A program made the position numbers and the translations under genes. 64,000 nucleotides of DNA from a virus. Position 1 is the stretch's first letter. The number at the start of each line of letters is the position of its first letter. The DNA is taken from positions 20,016 to 84,015 of IMG/VR virus record IMGVR_UViG_3300001533_003623; one strand, given 5' to 3'. The notes under the pieces are model-generated. The model did not search any database. It was not told where the DNA came from and saw nothing but the letters and a program-made list of their open reading frames with translations. Positions 25,351-32,834 of the stretch are shown here, in pieces.

Positions 25351-26187
25351 ATGTCCAAATCTAGTACAACCAGTAACGCAACTAGTTCCCCAGTTGTTGC
25401 AGTAATTATACCATGCCACAATCATGCGTGTTATCTACCTCGCGCCATGGCTAGTGTATCACAACAAGACTATGAAAACAAAATGATAGTGATTGTAGAT
25501 GATGGCTCGGATGATAATTCGTTCGAAGTGGCAAAATCATCTATGACACATATTTCAGAAGAAAGTTTAGATAAATCTAACGATACACACCTATTATTTG
25601 GTGTATACAATGATACACCTGTTATTATTAGCAGTTACCCAATATCAAAAAAACAAGCCCATGCCAGAAACATTGCTATACAATTAGCGTGGCAACATGC
25701 AGAATTGTTTTGTCAATTAGATGCTGATGACTTGTATCTACCTAAAAAGTTAAGTATGTCTGTTGACACATGGAAACAGAACCCAAACTTCATAGGATTA
25801 GTATATAGCGACGCATTAATATATGATGAGCGTGACCAAACAACCATACATGAATTTAGACCCCCATACGATAGAGACTTATTAGAACAGCGCAACATAA
25901 TATCTAACGCGCCGCTTATCAGTAAGATGGCTTTAGGATACAGTGGTTTGTATGATGTGGAGTTGCCGCCGTGTGAAGACTGGGATTTATGGCTAAGAAT
26001 CACCGAGAATTTTTTGGCCGTGCATATTCCAGAACCGCTACAACAATATACTGTTACTGGTCAAAATTGTACTTTTACCGTTTCTAATGAACACTGGCAA
26101 AAACAGTGGTCAAGAGTACAAGAAAAATTGCAACTAAGAAAAAGGGATAGATATGGCCAAAGCGCAACGACACATAGCTCCAGCTAA
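25351..26187 (+). CDS. GT2-family glycosyltransferase
   Basis: A 278-residue GT-A enzyme. AVIIPCHNHACYLPRAMAS and VIVDDGSDDNS form the nucleotide-binding start, AHARNIAI is the conserved helix, and LDADD is the metal-binding DxD. A later PPCEDWDLWLR carries the catalytic-base region (ED). AAGGA lies upstream of the ATG, after a 48-base gap. It forms beta- or alpha-linked sugars by inversion. Membrane segments are absent. Confidence 0.85.
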   Translation: MSKSSTTSNATSSPVVAVIIPCHNHACYLPRAMASVSQQDYENKMIVIVDDGSDDNSFEVAKSSMTHISEESLDKSNDTHLLFGVYNDTPVIISSYPISKKQAHARNIAIQLAWQHAELFCQLDADDLYLPKKLSMSVDTWKQNPNFIGLVYSDALIYDERDQTTIHEFRPPYDRDLLEQRNIISNAPLISKMALGYSGLYDVELPPCEDWDLWLRITENFLAVHIPEPLQQYTVTGQNCTFTVSNEHWQKQWSRVQEKLQLRKRDRYGQSATTHSSS

Positions 26188-26875
26188 ACAGATAAGTAAT
26201 GACGACTTGCTTAATGTGATTATAACAGCGGCTGGTATCGGTCGTAGAATGAAATCTCACGGACCAAAAAGTCTACTAAAGTTATATCGTGGTATGACTT
26301 TAATCGAACACCAAGTTCGCACGATACTATCGGTATATCCAAACGCAAATATACTCGTCGTATGTGGGTTTAAGGGCTGTAAAATCAGAGATGAACTATA
26401 TGGACAATTTCCAGTCAGGTTTGTTTATAATAACGAATATGAAACCAGCAATATAGTACATAGTATATCGTTGGGTATGGATGCATGTTTACCCGGTAAT
26501 ACACTTATCATACATGGAGACATACTATTTAATCAATACGCTATCAAAATGACAGATAAGTCAAGCATATTAGTAGCACAACCAGGACAAATAGACAAAA
26601 ATAAAGTTGGTCTCATAACACAAAATCAAAATGTCACGATGTTATCCTATGGTTTAGAAACTCAATGGGGGCAAATTGTATACTTAACTGATAAAGAAAG
26701 AAAAATACTAAGAGACATAACCATACAAAAGAAAATAACAAAACAGTGGTTCTTGTATGAAGCCCTAAACTATATACTGCATATGGGTGGTAGTTTTATC
26801 GGTTATAATGACAATAGAACTTATGTGTTCGAAATCAATAAACCAAACGACATTAAAAAGGCTATAACAAAATGA
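26153..26875 (+). CDS. sugar nucleotidyltransferase
   Basis: A 240-residue NTP-transferase: VIITAAGIGRRMKSHGPKSLL is the GxGxRM..PK signature that activates a sugar phosphate with a nucleotide (its 20-residue core lies at about residues 22-42). NILVVCGFKG and NEYETSNIVHS match the family, and TLIIHGDILF holds the metal-binding Asp. It probably makes the NDP-sugar used by the neighbouring transferases, or is a cytidylyl/choline-type transferase. It overlaps the GT2 gene by 35 bases. Confidence 0.75.
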   Translation: MAKAQRHIAPAKQISNDDLLNVIITAAGIGRRMKSHGPKSLLKLYRGMTLIEHQVRTILSVYPNANILVVCGFKGCKIRDELYGQFPVRFVYNNEYETSNIVHSISLGMDACLPGNTLIIHGDILFNQYAIKMTDKSSILVAQPGQIDKNKVGLITQNQNVTMLSYGLETQWGQIVYLTDKERKILRDITIQKKITKQWFLYEALNYILHMGGSFIGYNDNRTYVFEINKPNDIKKAITK

Positions 26876-27594
26876 AAATTTTAGCACAGGCAATACCAAA
26901 TAATACAATTAGTGGGTTCGCAAAAGCTGCCGTAGAATTAGGTCATGACTGGATTTGGTGGGAAGAGTCTCATGTACCAGCATTTGACGCGTTTGATGAA
27001 CTAAAGCCAGACATGTTTATTGGTATGCAAATAACACTAGCTCTAGCTAAATGTTTACAAACAGCTCAAATTCCCATAGTGATTGGCTCAGTAGACAAAC
27101 CATTTGTATTTAAACTTACGACACAATCTAAAACACAAGAGTTTGACTTCAAATACTTAGTAGACCACCATAACTTTTATGTTGATGATATGGATGATGC
27201 CCTGCGATGCGACTTCGGAATTGTATGCGGACCATGTCCAGAGGGATTGAATATATGTAGAGAACCACTGAATGTAAAAATCCTAAGTGAGCTACCTTGG
27301 TCCGTGTCTCAATATCTTGGTGTTGGTTCATTAAACGATAAACGGCGACTTTATTGTTCTACTAAGAAAGTGTTGGTAGATAACATTATAGAGGTTCTAC
27401 GTGTTATAGCATGTGGTAGTATGCCAATATATTGTGGTGAAGATGACAAACTGCCAACCCCATGGAATAAATTCCATAATACATGTATACCAGAAGAACA
27501 ATACGCAACAGTGATACAAGAACACCAAGAGCTATTACATAATCATACCTATGAAAACGCCCTCAAAAAAATTATCTCACAAACGGACAATTAA
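26872..27594 (+). CDS. CgeB-like glycosyltransferase candidate
   Basis: A 240-residue protein. KILAQAIPNNTISGFAKAAV, LKPDMFIGMQ and a short C-terminal part ending VLRVIACGSMPIYCGED resemble the two Rossmann halves of CgeB-type glycosyltransferases, but it is shorter than the ~350-residue norm. ATGA overlap with the nucleotidyltransferase. Sugar transfer is a reasonable guess, not proven. Confidence 0.5.
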   Translation: MKILAQAIPNNTISGFAKAAVELGHDWIWWEESHVPAFDAFDELKPDMFIGMQITLALAKCLQTAQIPIVIGSVDKPFVFKLTTQSKTQEFDFKYLVDHHNFYVDDMDDALRCDFGIVCGPCPEGLNICREPLNVKILSELPWSVSQYLGVGSLNDKRRLYCSTKKVLVDNIIEVLRVIACGSMPIYCGEDDKLPTPWNKFHNTCIPEEQYATVIQEHQELLHNHTYENALKKIISQTDN

Positions 27595-27627
27595 AAATTC
27601 GCGTAAAAAAGTGATAGGATAAACACA

Positions 27628-28113
27628 ATGACAATTCCAGTGAACTTTTTAGTTAATCATGTCGGCGCTAGTCAAATGATGTTCTACTTGATTGAGCAAG
27701 CCAACGAAATAAATAAGCAGGGAAGCCTGCATGCCTCTCTCTTTTATTCCGACCTACATAGACCATGTCGCCAGCTAGAACTACCAACGTTTTTAATGAT
27801 AGAGGCTTGGGCGCAGCCTGGGGTGTCTATTTCAACCTCTATCCCAACCACCCTTTCCCTGCTTAGATTTCCTGGTCCTAACGTACGTATGTTTTATGTT
27901 TGGGATATGTCTTGGATGGATAATCCAAAAAGATATGGAGTGATGACATCATTATTTAGACATCCGTCATTACATATAATAGCGCGTTGTAATCACCACG
28001 CACAAATCATAAGCAATAACTTCAACATAGAAGTTAAGCATATCGTAGAGAATTTTCAACATCAAAACCTATCAGAGGTAATACATCATGAGTATTCATT
28101 ACTTAAAAAATAG
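27628..28113 (+). CDS. short glycosyltransferase-like protein
   Basis: A 161-residue protein that looks like the first half of a GT-B enzyme (VNFLVNHVGASQMMFYLIEQ, then FPGPNVRMFYVWD and IARCNHHAQIISNNF, where an acceptor-domain linker is expected). The donor domain is absent. It ends inside the start of the homing nuclease gene (26-base overlap). It may be a natural small protein or a remnant cut short when the nuclease arrived. Confidence 0.5.
   Translation: MTIPVNFLVNHVGASQMMFYLIEQANEINKQGSLHASLFYSDLHRPCRQLELPTFLMIEAWAQPGVSISTSIPTTLSLLRFPGPNVRMFYVWDMSWMDNPKRYGVMTSLFRHPSLHIIARCNHHAQIISNNFNIEVKHIVENFQHQNLSEVIHHEYSLLKK
27717..27725 (+). repeat. dispersed motif GCAGGGAAG (exact)
   Basis: Exact copy in the 27628 gene; a one-mismatch copy on the other strand lies at 27854-27862. 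Confidence 0.7.
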
Positions 28114-28873
28114 AGATTGGCTATTGGAGCAATACAGTGAAAAAAATCGTTCAATGCAAGATATTGCTAATGAGCTAAATACCAACAGACAACGTATACG
28201 CAGAGCATTAATCAGATTAGGCATTCCTCCGCGAGATAAATCAGAAGCACAAAAAGCAGCCCTAGAGGCAGGGCGCTCACAACATCCAACATTAGGACAA
28301 GCGAGGTCAGACACAGTTAAGCAACGTATTGCTGAAAGCGTAGAAAAAAGCTGGGCCGAAGCATCCGAAGCAACCTTGTTGGCCCGCTCCCAAAAGGCAA
28401 AAGAACAATGGGAACGTATGACTCCACAGGCCAAATCTAATTTGTTAAAGAAGGCACAGGACGCCGTGCGTGTCGCTTCTCGCGAGGGCTCGAAATTAGA
28501 GCGTTATATGCGTGACGAATTGACAAAAGCCGGTTATGAGTTAAGATACCACGTAATGGATGTGATTCCAAATCAAAAACTGGAAGTAGACTTGCTAATC
28601 CCATCACTGTCGGTTGCGATAGAAATTGATGGACCGTCGCATTTTCTTCCTATCTGGGGCGATGACAATTTACAGCGTAATATAAGGTCAGACCTAGAAA
28701 AAAACGGATTGTTGCTGGGACACGGATTTGTTGTCATTCGTATCAAGCAAATGAATAATCACGTATCTAAGCTAAAGCAACGCAAAATATTGGCGCAAAC
28801 CATCAAAGCGCTGGAAAGTGTACAAACAGAATTTCCAAAAAAGAATGACAGATTAATTGAAATTGAGGTATAA
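28088..28873 (+). CDS. free-standing homing-type nuclease (HTH + Vsr-like)
   Basis: A 261-residue protein with three parts. First is a helix-turn-helix (SMQDIANELNTNRQRIRRAL). Next are basic helical repeats with NUMOD-like character. Last is a nuclease core: LEVDLLIPSLSVAIEIDGPSH, then NGLLLGHGFVVIRIK. The core fits the Vsr-like EDxHD group used by some phage homing nucleases. It lies at the end of the glycan block with an overlap at each side. Target unknown; the truncated gene before it is a candidate. Confidence 0.7.
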   Translation: MSIHYLKNRDWLLEQYSEKNRSMQDIANELNTNRQRIRRALIRLGIPPRDKSEAQKAALEAGRSQHPTLGQARSDTVKQRIAESVEKSWAEASEATLLARSQKAKEQWERMTPQAKSNLLKKAQDAVRVASREGSKLERYMRDELTKAGYELRYHVMDVIPNQKLEVDLLIPSLSVAIEIDGPSHFLPIWGDDNLQRNIRSDLEKNGLLLGHGFVVIRIKQMNNHVSKLKQRKILAQTIKALESVQTEFPKKNDRLIEIEV

Positions 28874-28874
28874 T

Positions 28875-29771
28875 ATGGCGACTGGATATGAACAAACGAG
28901 CATTGAAGAAGTACGGAATATATTACGTAATGAGCACGGATTTACAGATGAAGAGTTCATGAAAAATACAAAGACGGTATTGGTGCAAAAATTGGTAGAA
29001 TTAAACGATAAGAAAGCTCAAGAACTATCCGATACTTTGGACGCCGCCGAAGAAGAACCAGATAAGTCCATGGTACCATATTCGGAAGAAGAAGCAATGG
29101 AATCACTACCAGCTTATGGTTCTGAATTATGGCACGAATTTGTTATGAAACATTTTCGTGATGATGAACTGATGGATGGTGCACCAACATGTGATGGGTG
29201 CCGCCGTGTTATAGAAGTAGTCTTGGGTCCAATTATTGCGTCAGAAATAACGCACATAACACCACCAAGCGTTAATAATAACGGTACTGCTACAGTTGGA
29301 GTTCAATTACGAATTCTTATACAAAATGCCGACCATCCGCTGTGCCGTCAAGTGGTGCAATGTGCTGAAGTGGCAGATGTGAATAAGGACAACTGTGACC
29401 ACCCATACCATAAATATGCGTCAGCCACCGCTGCTTCTCGTGCTGAAGGACGAGCTTTGAGAAAACTATTGCGACTTCGTAATATCGTAACTGCTGAAGA
29501 AGTAAGCGAAAAGGCAGAAGTCACAGATAGTGAGTGCGAATGGCATGTTGACGAGCCTATCTCTGATGCACAAATCAATGTCATAGATACAATGTGTAAG
29601 AGATTAAATATCTCTGTATTAGACTTTGTTAACTCTGGAAAGCGCATATATACTGAAATAGAAAGTATCACGAAAAGTGTTGCGCAACGCATGTTGCAAG
29701 AACTTAATAAGATACAACGTGGTGTAAAACCAAAACCAACAACCGTAGGCAACTATAAGCAATGGAGATAA
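28875..29771 (+). CDS. putative single-strand annealing / recombination protein
   Basis: A 298-residue protein. The segment KYASATAASRAEGRALRKLL (~residues 180-200) resembles the end of the core domain in phage annealing proteins of the ERF/Rad52-like type, where an ATA..RAxGRALR pattern is common. Before it is an acidic linker, a CDGC pair and a beta-rich region (TATVGVQLRILIQ). GAGG (28865-28868) is six bases before the ATG. I infer DNA annealing; a general ssDNA-binding role is the alternative. Confidence 0.5.
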   Translation: MATGYEQTSIEEVRNILRNEHGFTDEEFMKNTKTVLVQKLVELNDKKAQELSDTLDAAEEEPDKSMVPYSEEEAMESLPAYGSELWHEFVMKHFRDDELMDGAPTCDGCRRVIEVVLGPIIASEITHITPPSVNNNGTATVGVQLRILIQNADHPLCRQVVQCAEVADVNKDNCDHPYHKYASATAASRAEGRALRKLLRLRNIVTAEEVSEKAEVTDSECEWHVDEPISDAQINVIDTMCKRLNISVLDFVNSGKRIYTEIESITKSVAQRMLQELNKIQRGVKPKPTTVGNYKQWR

Positions 29772-29775
29772 TTAA

Positions 29776-30153
29776 ATGAAAGTACAGATTAGAATATCAC
29801 CCAAGGTATTTATTGAAGGACAGGGAGACACACACACATCCGTTTTTGAAGAACTAGCTGCTTTGCAGGAAGTGTTCGGTGAATTTCACAAATGCAGGAA
29901 ATGTGGTTGTGAAGAACTAAGACTGATAGTTAGAACTGATAAGGACGACAATAAGTATTATGAAATTCATTGTCAAAATCGTAGCTGTAGAGCAAAGCTT
30001 AGCTATGGTCAGCAAAAGAAGGGCGGTGGACTGTATCCTAGACGCAAAGAAACGGACAAGCAAAGCGTTATGGGAGGGGTTTTAGAATCTGGTGCTTATC
30101 TGCCTGACGGTGGTTGGGTTAGATGGAATAAAGAAAAGAAAGCAACCGAATAA
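29776..30153 (+). CDS. zinc-finger protein, last plus-strand gene
   Basis: A 125-residue protein with a four-Cys zinc site (CRKCGC and CQNRSC) followed by AKLSYGQQKKGGGLYPRR, a pattern found in small phage proteins encoded beside annealing proteins. It may assist single-strand DNA work, inferred from its neighbour. It ends the rightward block; the next gene runs the other way, six bases on. Confidence 0.6.
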   Translation: MKVQIRISPKVFIEGQGDTHTSVFEELAALQEVFGEFHKCRKCGCEELRLIVRTDKDDNKYYEIHCQNRSCRAKLSYGQQKKGGGLYPRRKETDKQSVMGGVLESGAYLPDGGWVRWNKEKKATE

Positions 30154-30159
30154 TATCTG

Positions 30160-31758
30160 TCAAACGTTGTACACAAATCGTTTTTTACCACAATCCCAAA
30201 TACGCGCATACCCATGCTGTAAACACCATTCTTTTTCAGTGATGTTACTAGGGCACCCAGTCTTAGACTTCATCATAGATTGCTTACTAATCCTTTGACG
30301 GGGTTGGCTAATCTTTACATAAGAATAGTCAGCCCCTATTTCTTTATCTAAAACAAATCCCATTTTGTGATACACAGTTCCAGATGACCATCTGTTATCA
30401 GACCACGTAGTAATTTTATGAATGCTGTTTTGCTTACACCATTGTATGGCATACTTCAATAGTTTGGACGCGCCACCAAGCACAGACACACCACGAACAA
30501 ACGCTAATCTATCCAATACTATATCTTCAGTCATCCTATGATGATTATTGAGAGACAGCACACCACATAATTCATCCTGGTAGTATAATCCAAAATATAC
30601 AAGAGCAGCTCTACGACATCCTTGTATATGGAATTGCTGTATAAAATTTTTACCAATACTTGAATCAATTATATCTACGTAGCACTTTCTACCATAAACA
30701 GACTTATTTTTGTGTAGGACTGCGTCTAAGTAACCTTGTACCTGCGGCTGACGTAATAACCACTCGTCTGAAAAAATAGTTATCAAGCGGATATCTTGTT
30801 CTAGACATTGTTTATATTTATCATAATGATAGTTTCTTAATCTTGGTTCTAGCGAAAGTTCATGATGCCAATGTAGTCCGCAGTATTCAATACCTAATCG
30901 TAAATCGTCATCATAGAAGTCTATTTCTTTACCATTTAGGATGGTTCGATTAGGTTGAAAAGAGTCTCCTAAAAATACGCCTAGACTATCCTGTTCAACA
31001 AAAGAAGACATATGATATGATTCAGCACCATACCTTTCCATACACGTTTGAATAGCTTTGTTTTTAATAGCTTGGTCTTGTAGTGTACATGAAACACCAT
31101 ATTTCTTTAAGCACGTTTCACGTATTCTGTTTTGTACTTTAGGTGATTTTGCAGCATATTCAAAACCATATCGTTGCAAATTTGTGTCCCTAATCTTTTG
31201 TTTAACTTCTTCTGATTGAGATGGGTGACTAGTGCCATATTTATTAATAGACGTAGCCTTTACTCTGGCTTTATGTTCGTCGGATTGTGTGTAAGACTCT
31301 ACTCCATACTTTTTCAAACAAGTCGCTCTACGTTTAGCAATGTTTTGGTTTATCTTAGGGCGTTGACCCCAATAACAGTTAGCAGGAGAACAGGGGGCGG
31401 TATTATCTCGTCTACGTAACACCAAGCCCTTACTCCATCCGTTTTGAATAGACCAATCATAAAAAGCTTGATAATCACTAGACCATTCTTTGGAAGCTAT
31501 CCTACGAGTCTTCATGGATTTCCAACTATTATAGACTGGGTGTTTAATTGGCGCAGTATACTTATCATTATACCTATGCATTCTTTGACTAGCGGCTTTG
31601 CGATTATAACACCCACAACTTTTAGTTCTGCCAGAAGTTACACTAGTTGTTCTTATGCTTTTGACAGTACCACAATCACATTTGCATGACACCTTACCAT
31701 TACATGGTAATTCTAATACAGTTAGGTAGTTAAACTTTTGTCCGATATGAATTTTCAT
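30160..31758 (-). CDS. composite homing endonuclease (Zn/AP2-like + repeats + Vsr-like)
   Basis: A 532-residue protein in four parts. Part 1 is an N-terminal Cys cluster (CKCDCG, SCGC) as in AP2/HNH-type intron nucleases. Part 2 is an HNH-like segment (HPVYNSWKSM to CSPANCYWGQ). Part 3 is a set of ~35-residue repeats with CLKKYGV or variants, a NUMOD-type DNA-binding array. Part 4 is a Vsr-like core (EIDFYDDD, LGIEYCG, WHHE) followed by a GNAT-like domain (VSVLGGASKLL). ATG 31758 follows GGAGG; an upstream start at 31794 would read through the promoter. It lies alone between the two strand blocks and has its own control hairpin. Confidence 0.8.
   Translation of the reverse strand: MKIHIGQKFNYLTVLELPCNGKVSCKCDCGTVKSIRTTSVTSGRTKSCGCYNRKAASQRMHRYNDKYTAPIKHPVYNSWKSMKTRRIASKEWSSDYQAFYDWSIQNGWSKGLVLRRRDNTAPCSPANCYWGQRPKINQNIAKRRATCLKKYGVESYTQSDEHKARVKATSINKYGTSHPSQSEEVKQKIRDTNLQRYGFEYAAKSPKVQNRIRETCLKKYGVSCTLQDQAIKNKAIQTCMERYGAESYHMSSFVEQDSLGVFLGDSFQPNRTILNGKEIDFYDDDLRLGIEYCGLHWHHELSLEPRLRNYHYDKYKQCLEQDIRLITIFSDEWLLRQPQVQGYLDAVLHKNKSVYGRKCYVDIIDSSIGKNFIQQFHIQGCRRAALVYFGLYYQDELCGVLSLNNHHRMTEDIVLDRLAFVRGVSVLGGASKLLKYAIQWCKQNSIHKITTWSDNRWSSGTVYHKMGFVLDKEIGADYSYVKISQPRQRISKQSMMKSKTGCPSNITEKEWCLQHGYARIWDCGKKRFVYNV
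30162..30186 (+). terminator. weak rho-independent terminator for the plus-strand block
   Basis: AAACGTTG (30162-30169), loop TACA, then CAA, a two-base bulge and CGTTT, ending in six T (30181-30186). The stem is AT-rich but the T-run is clear. It lies just past the last plus-strand stop, within the 3' end of the converging gene. Confidence 0.45.
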
Positions 31759-31810
31759 AAAAAAAACCTCCTCATGTGATATATTATACACCACATGGGA
31801 GGTTTGTCAA
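31759..31810 (-). promoter_or_regulatory. promoter nested in a ribosome-site-hiding hairpin
   Basis: On the minus strand TTGACA (31810-31805), 16 bases and TATAAT (31788-31783) precede GGAGG (31771-31767). AACCTCC (31804-31798) pairs with GGAGGTT (31771-31765), and CATGTG (31797-31792) pairs with CACATG (31778-31773), with a single A bulge. The loop holds the -10 box. Read-through RNA would hide the ribosome site; RNA begun near 31776 lacks the left arm and leaves it free. Confidence 0.75.
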
Positions 31811-31836
31811 TGTCTTCATCTGACTTAACTTATAAA

Positions 31837-32475
31837 TCAAAGATATTCAAGAGCAAAATACAAGCCAAACTGAGTTTTGGAACCTATGGAGTCGGGTCGA
31901 GCAGACAAACACACATACCAATCGTGTCTGTCGTCTTGTCTAGTAGAGCTGCCACCGTTCCCTGCATACAATCCAGATTCTCCTGGTGACTGTGCTAAAC
32001 TCAAGGTAACGCCAGACCCTGCTGGAGTTGTCCAAGAAGTTTCACCGGAGCCTAAAAGCCCAGATTGTACAGCGGATGGATGCAAGGTTTCGTATGCCTT
32101 GGTAGTAACGCCAGACGCACCAACATCAGTGCTAACGCGGTCGTAAATACGCATTTCTACGTTTTGAACTTGCACAGCAGAACTGTGAGTAAAACGAGGA
32201 TTTAAAGTGGCATTACCATTAGGAATATCTCGTAGGTATAGGTTGGTTGCACCAGAGAGTTCACCACTATTAGCGTGTGTCCATTTCACATTATTAGATT
32301 GTGGGCCTTGTACGGCACCAGCACCGTCAGTAATATAAGTGTTCTCTTGGTAGGCACCAACCGCAACAGATGCACCAAATCCACCAGAGCCAAAAAAACC
32401 AAGCCCTGAACCTGCCATGTCAACACTAAAAGCACCGCCTAAACCATTGGCGGCATAAAATTTGATTTCTGCCAT
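31837..32475 (-). CDS. virion structural protein candidate
   Basis: A 212-residue Gly/Ser-rich protein (MAEIKFYAANGLGG) with a beta-rich pattern. CAGGAG lies upstream of the ATG. Segments such as ITDGAGAVQGPQSNNV and FTHSSAVQVQNVEMRIYDR look like those of tail or head decoration proteins. It is the last virion gene in the leftward block, before the homing nuclease. Role inferred from position. Confidence 0.6.
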   Translation of the reverse strand: MAEIKFYAANGLGGAFSVDMAGSGLGFFGSGGFGASVAVGAYQENTYITDGAGAVQGPQSNNVKWTHANSGELSGATNLYLRDIPNGNATLNPRFTHSSAVQVQNVEMRIYDRVSTDVGASGVTTKAYETLHPSAVQSGLLGSGETSWTTPAGSGVTLSLAQSPGESGLYAGNGGSSTRQDDRHDWYVCLSARPDSIGSKTQFGLYFALEYL

Positions 32476-32501
32476 GTTTTTAAATCTCCTGTAATAGGGT
32501 C

Positions 32502-32519
32502 ATTGGTATATACACCAAT
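32502..32519. repeat. 18-bp inverted repeat
   Basis: ATTGGT, six bases, ACCAAT, directly after a stop codon and before the 32475 gene. It contains GGTGTATA on the minus strand, also found in the promoter at 31783 and before the major tail gene. It has no T-run, so an operator or processing site is likelier than a terminator. Confidence 0.35.
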
Positions 32520-32822
32520 TCATTGTTTTGGCCATAGGTTCATTGGACAGTCTTCAGACGCCCACCACGCTTTCTTATCTAGAAAACACCCACAGTCTTC
32601 ATGTGTACATCTATTCTTCACTCTCATACCACACTTATTGGTATTACATATACGTAAGCGTTCTACATATTCATCTATTTCAACTTTCTTTAAACCGTCA
32701 GCTACATGCTTTACTAATGCTTTGGTAAGGTTTTTTACTAGCGATGTTTTTGAAGGAAGAGGTCGTGAATTACTAATAATCTCATCCCTCTCTTGTGGTG
32801 AAATATCTCCCCTTGGTTTCAT
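32520..32822 (-). CDS. small Cys-rich tail-region protein
   Basis: A 100-residue protein with a C-terminal zinc-like site: RICNTNKCGMRV, then CTHEDCGCFLDKKAWWASED and CPMNLW. The CxxCGCF...CP pattern is common in small proteins encoded next to tail genes of many phages. AAGGAG lies upstream. Function unknown; it probably helps assembly rather than being catalytic. Confidence 0.65.
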   Translation of the reverse strand: MKPRGDISPQERDEIISNSRPLPSKTSLVKNLTKALVKHVADGLKKVEIDEYVERLRICNTNKCGMRVKNRCTHEDCGCFLDKKAWWASEDCPMNLWPKQ

Positions 32823-32834
32823 AGTATGCTCCTT

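Noticed and set aside
28845-28874. ATGACA-N18-TATAAT directly before ATG 28875
   Set aside because: GAGG at the correct spacing explains the site as a ribosome-binding region; a promoter here would start transcription inside the gene.
31758-31794. Start of the homing endonuclease at 31794
   Set aside because: That reading runs through the promoter and hairpin; ATG 31758 lies correctly after GGAGG.
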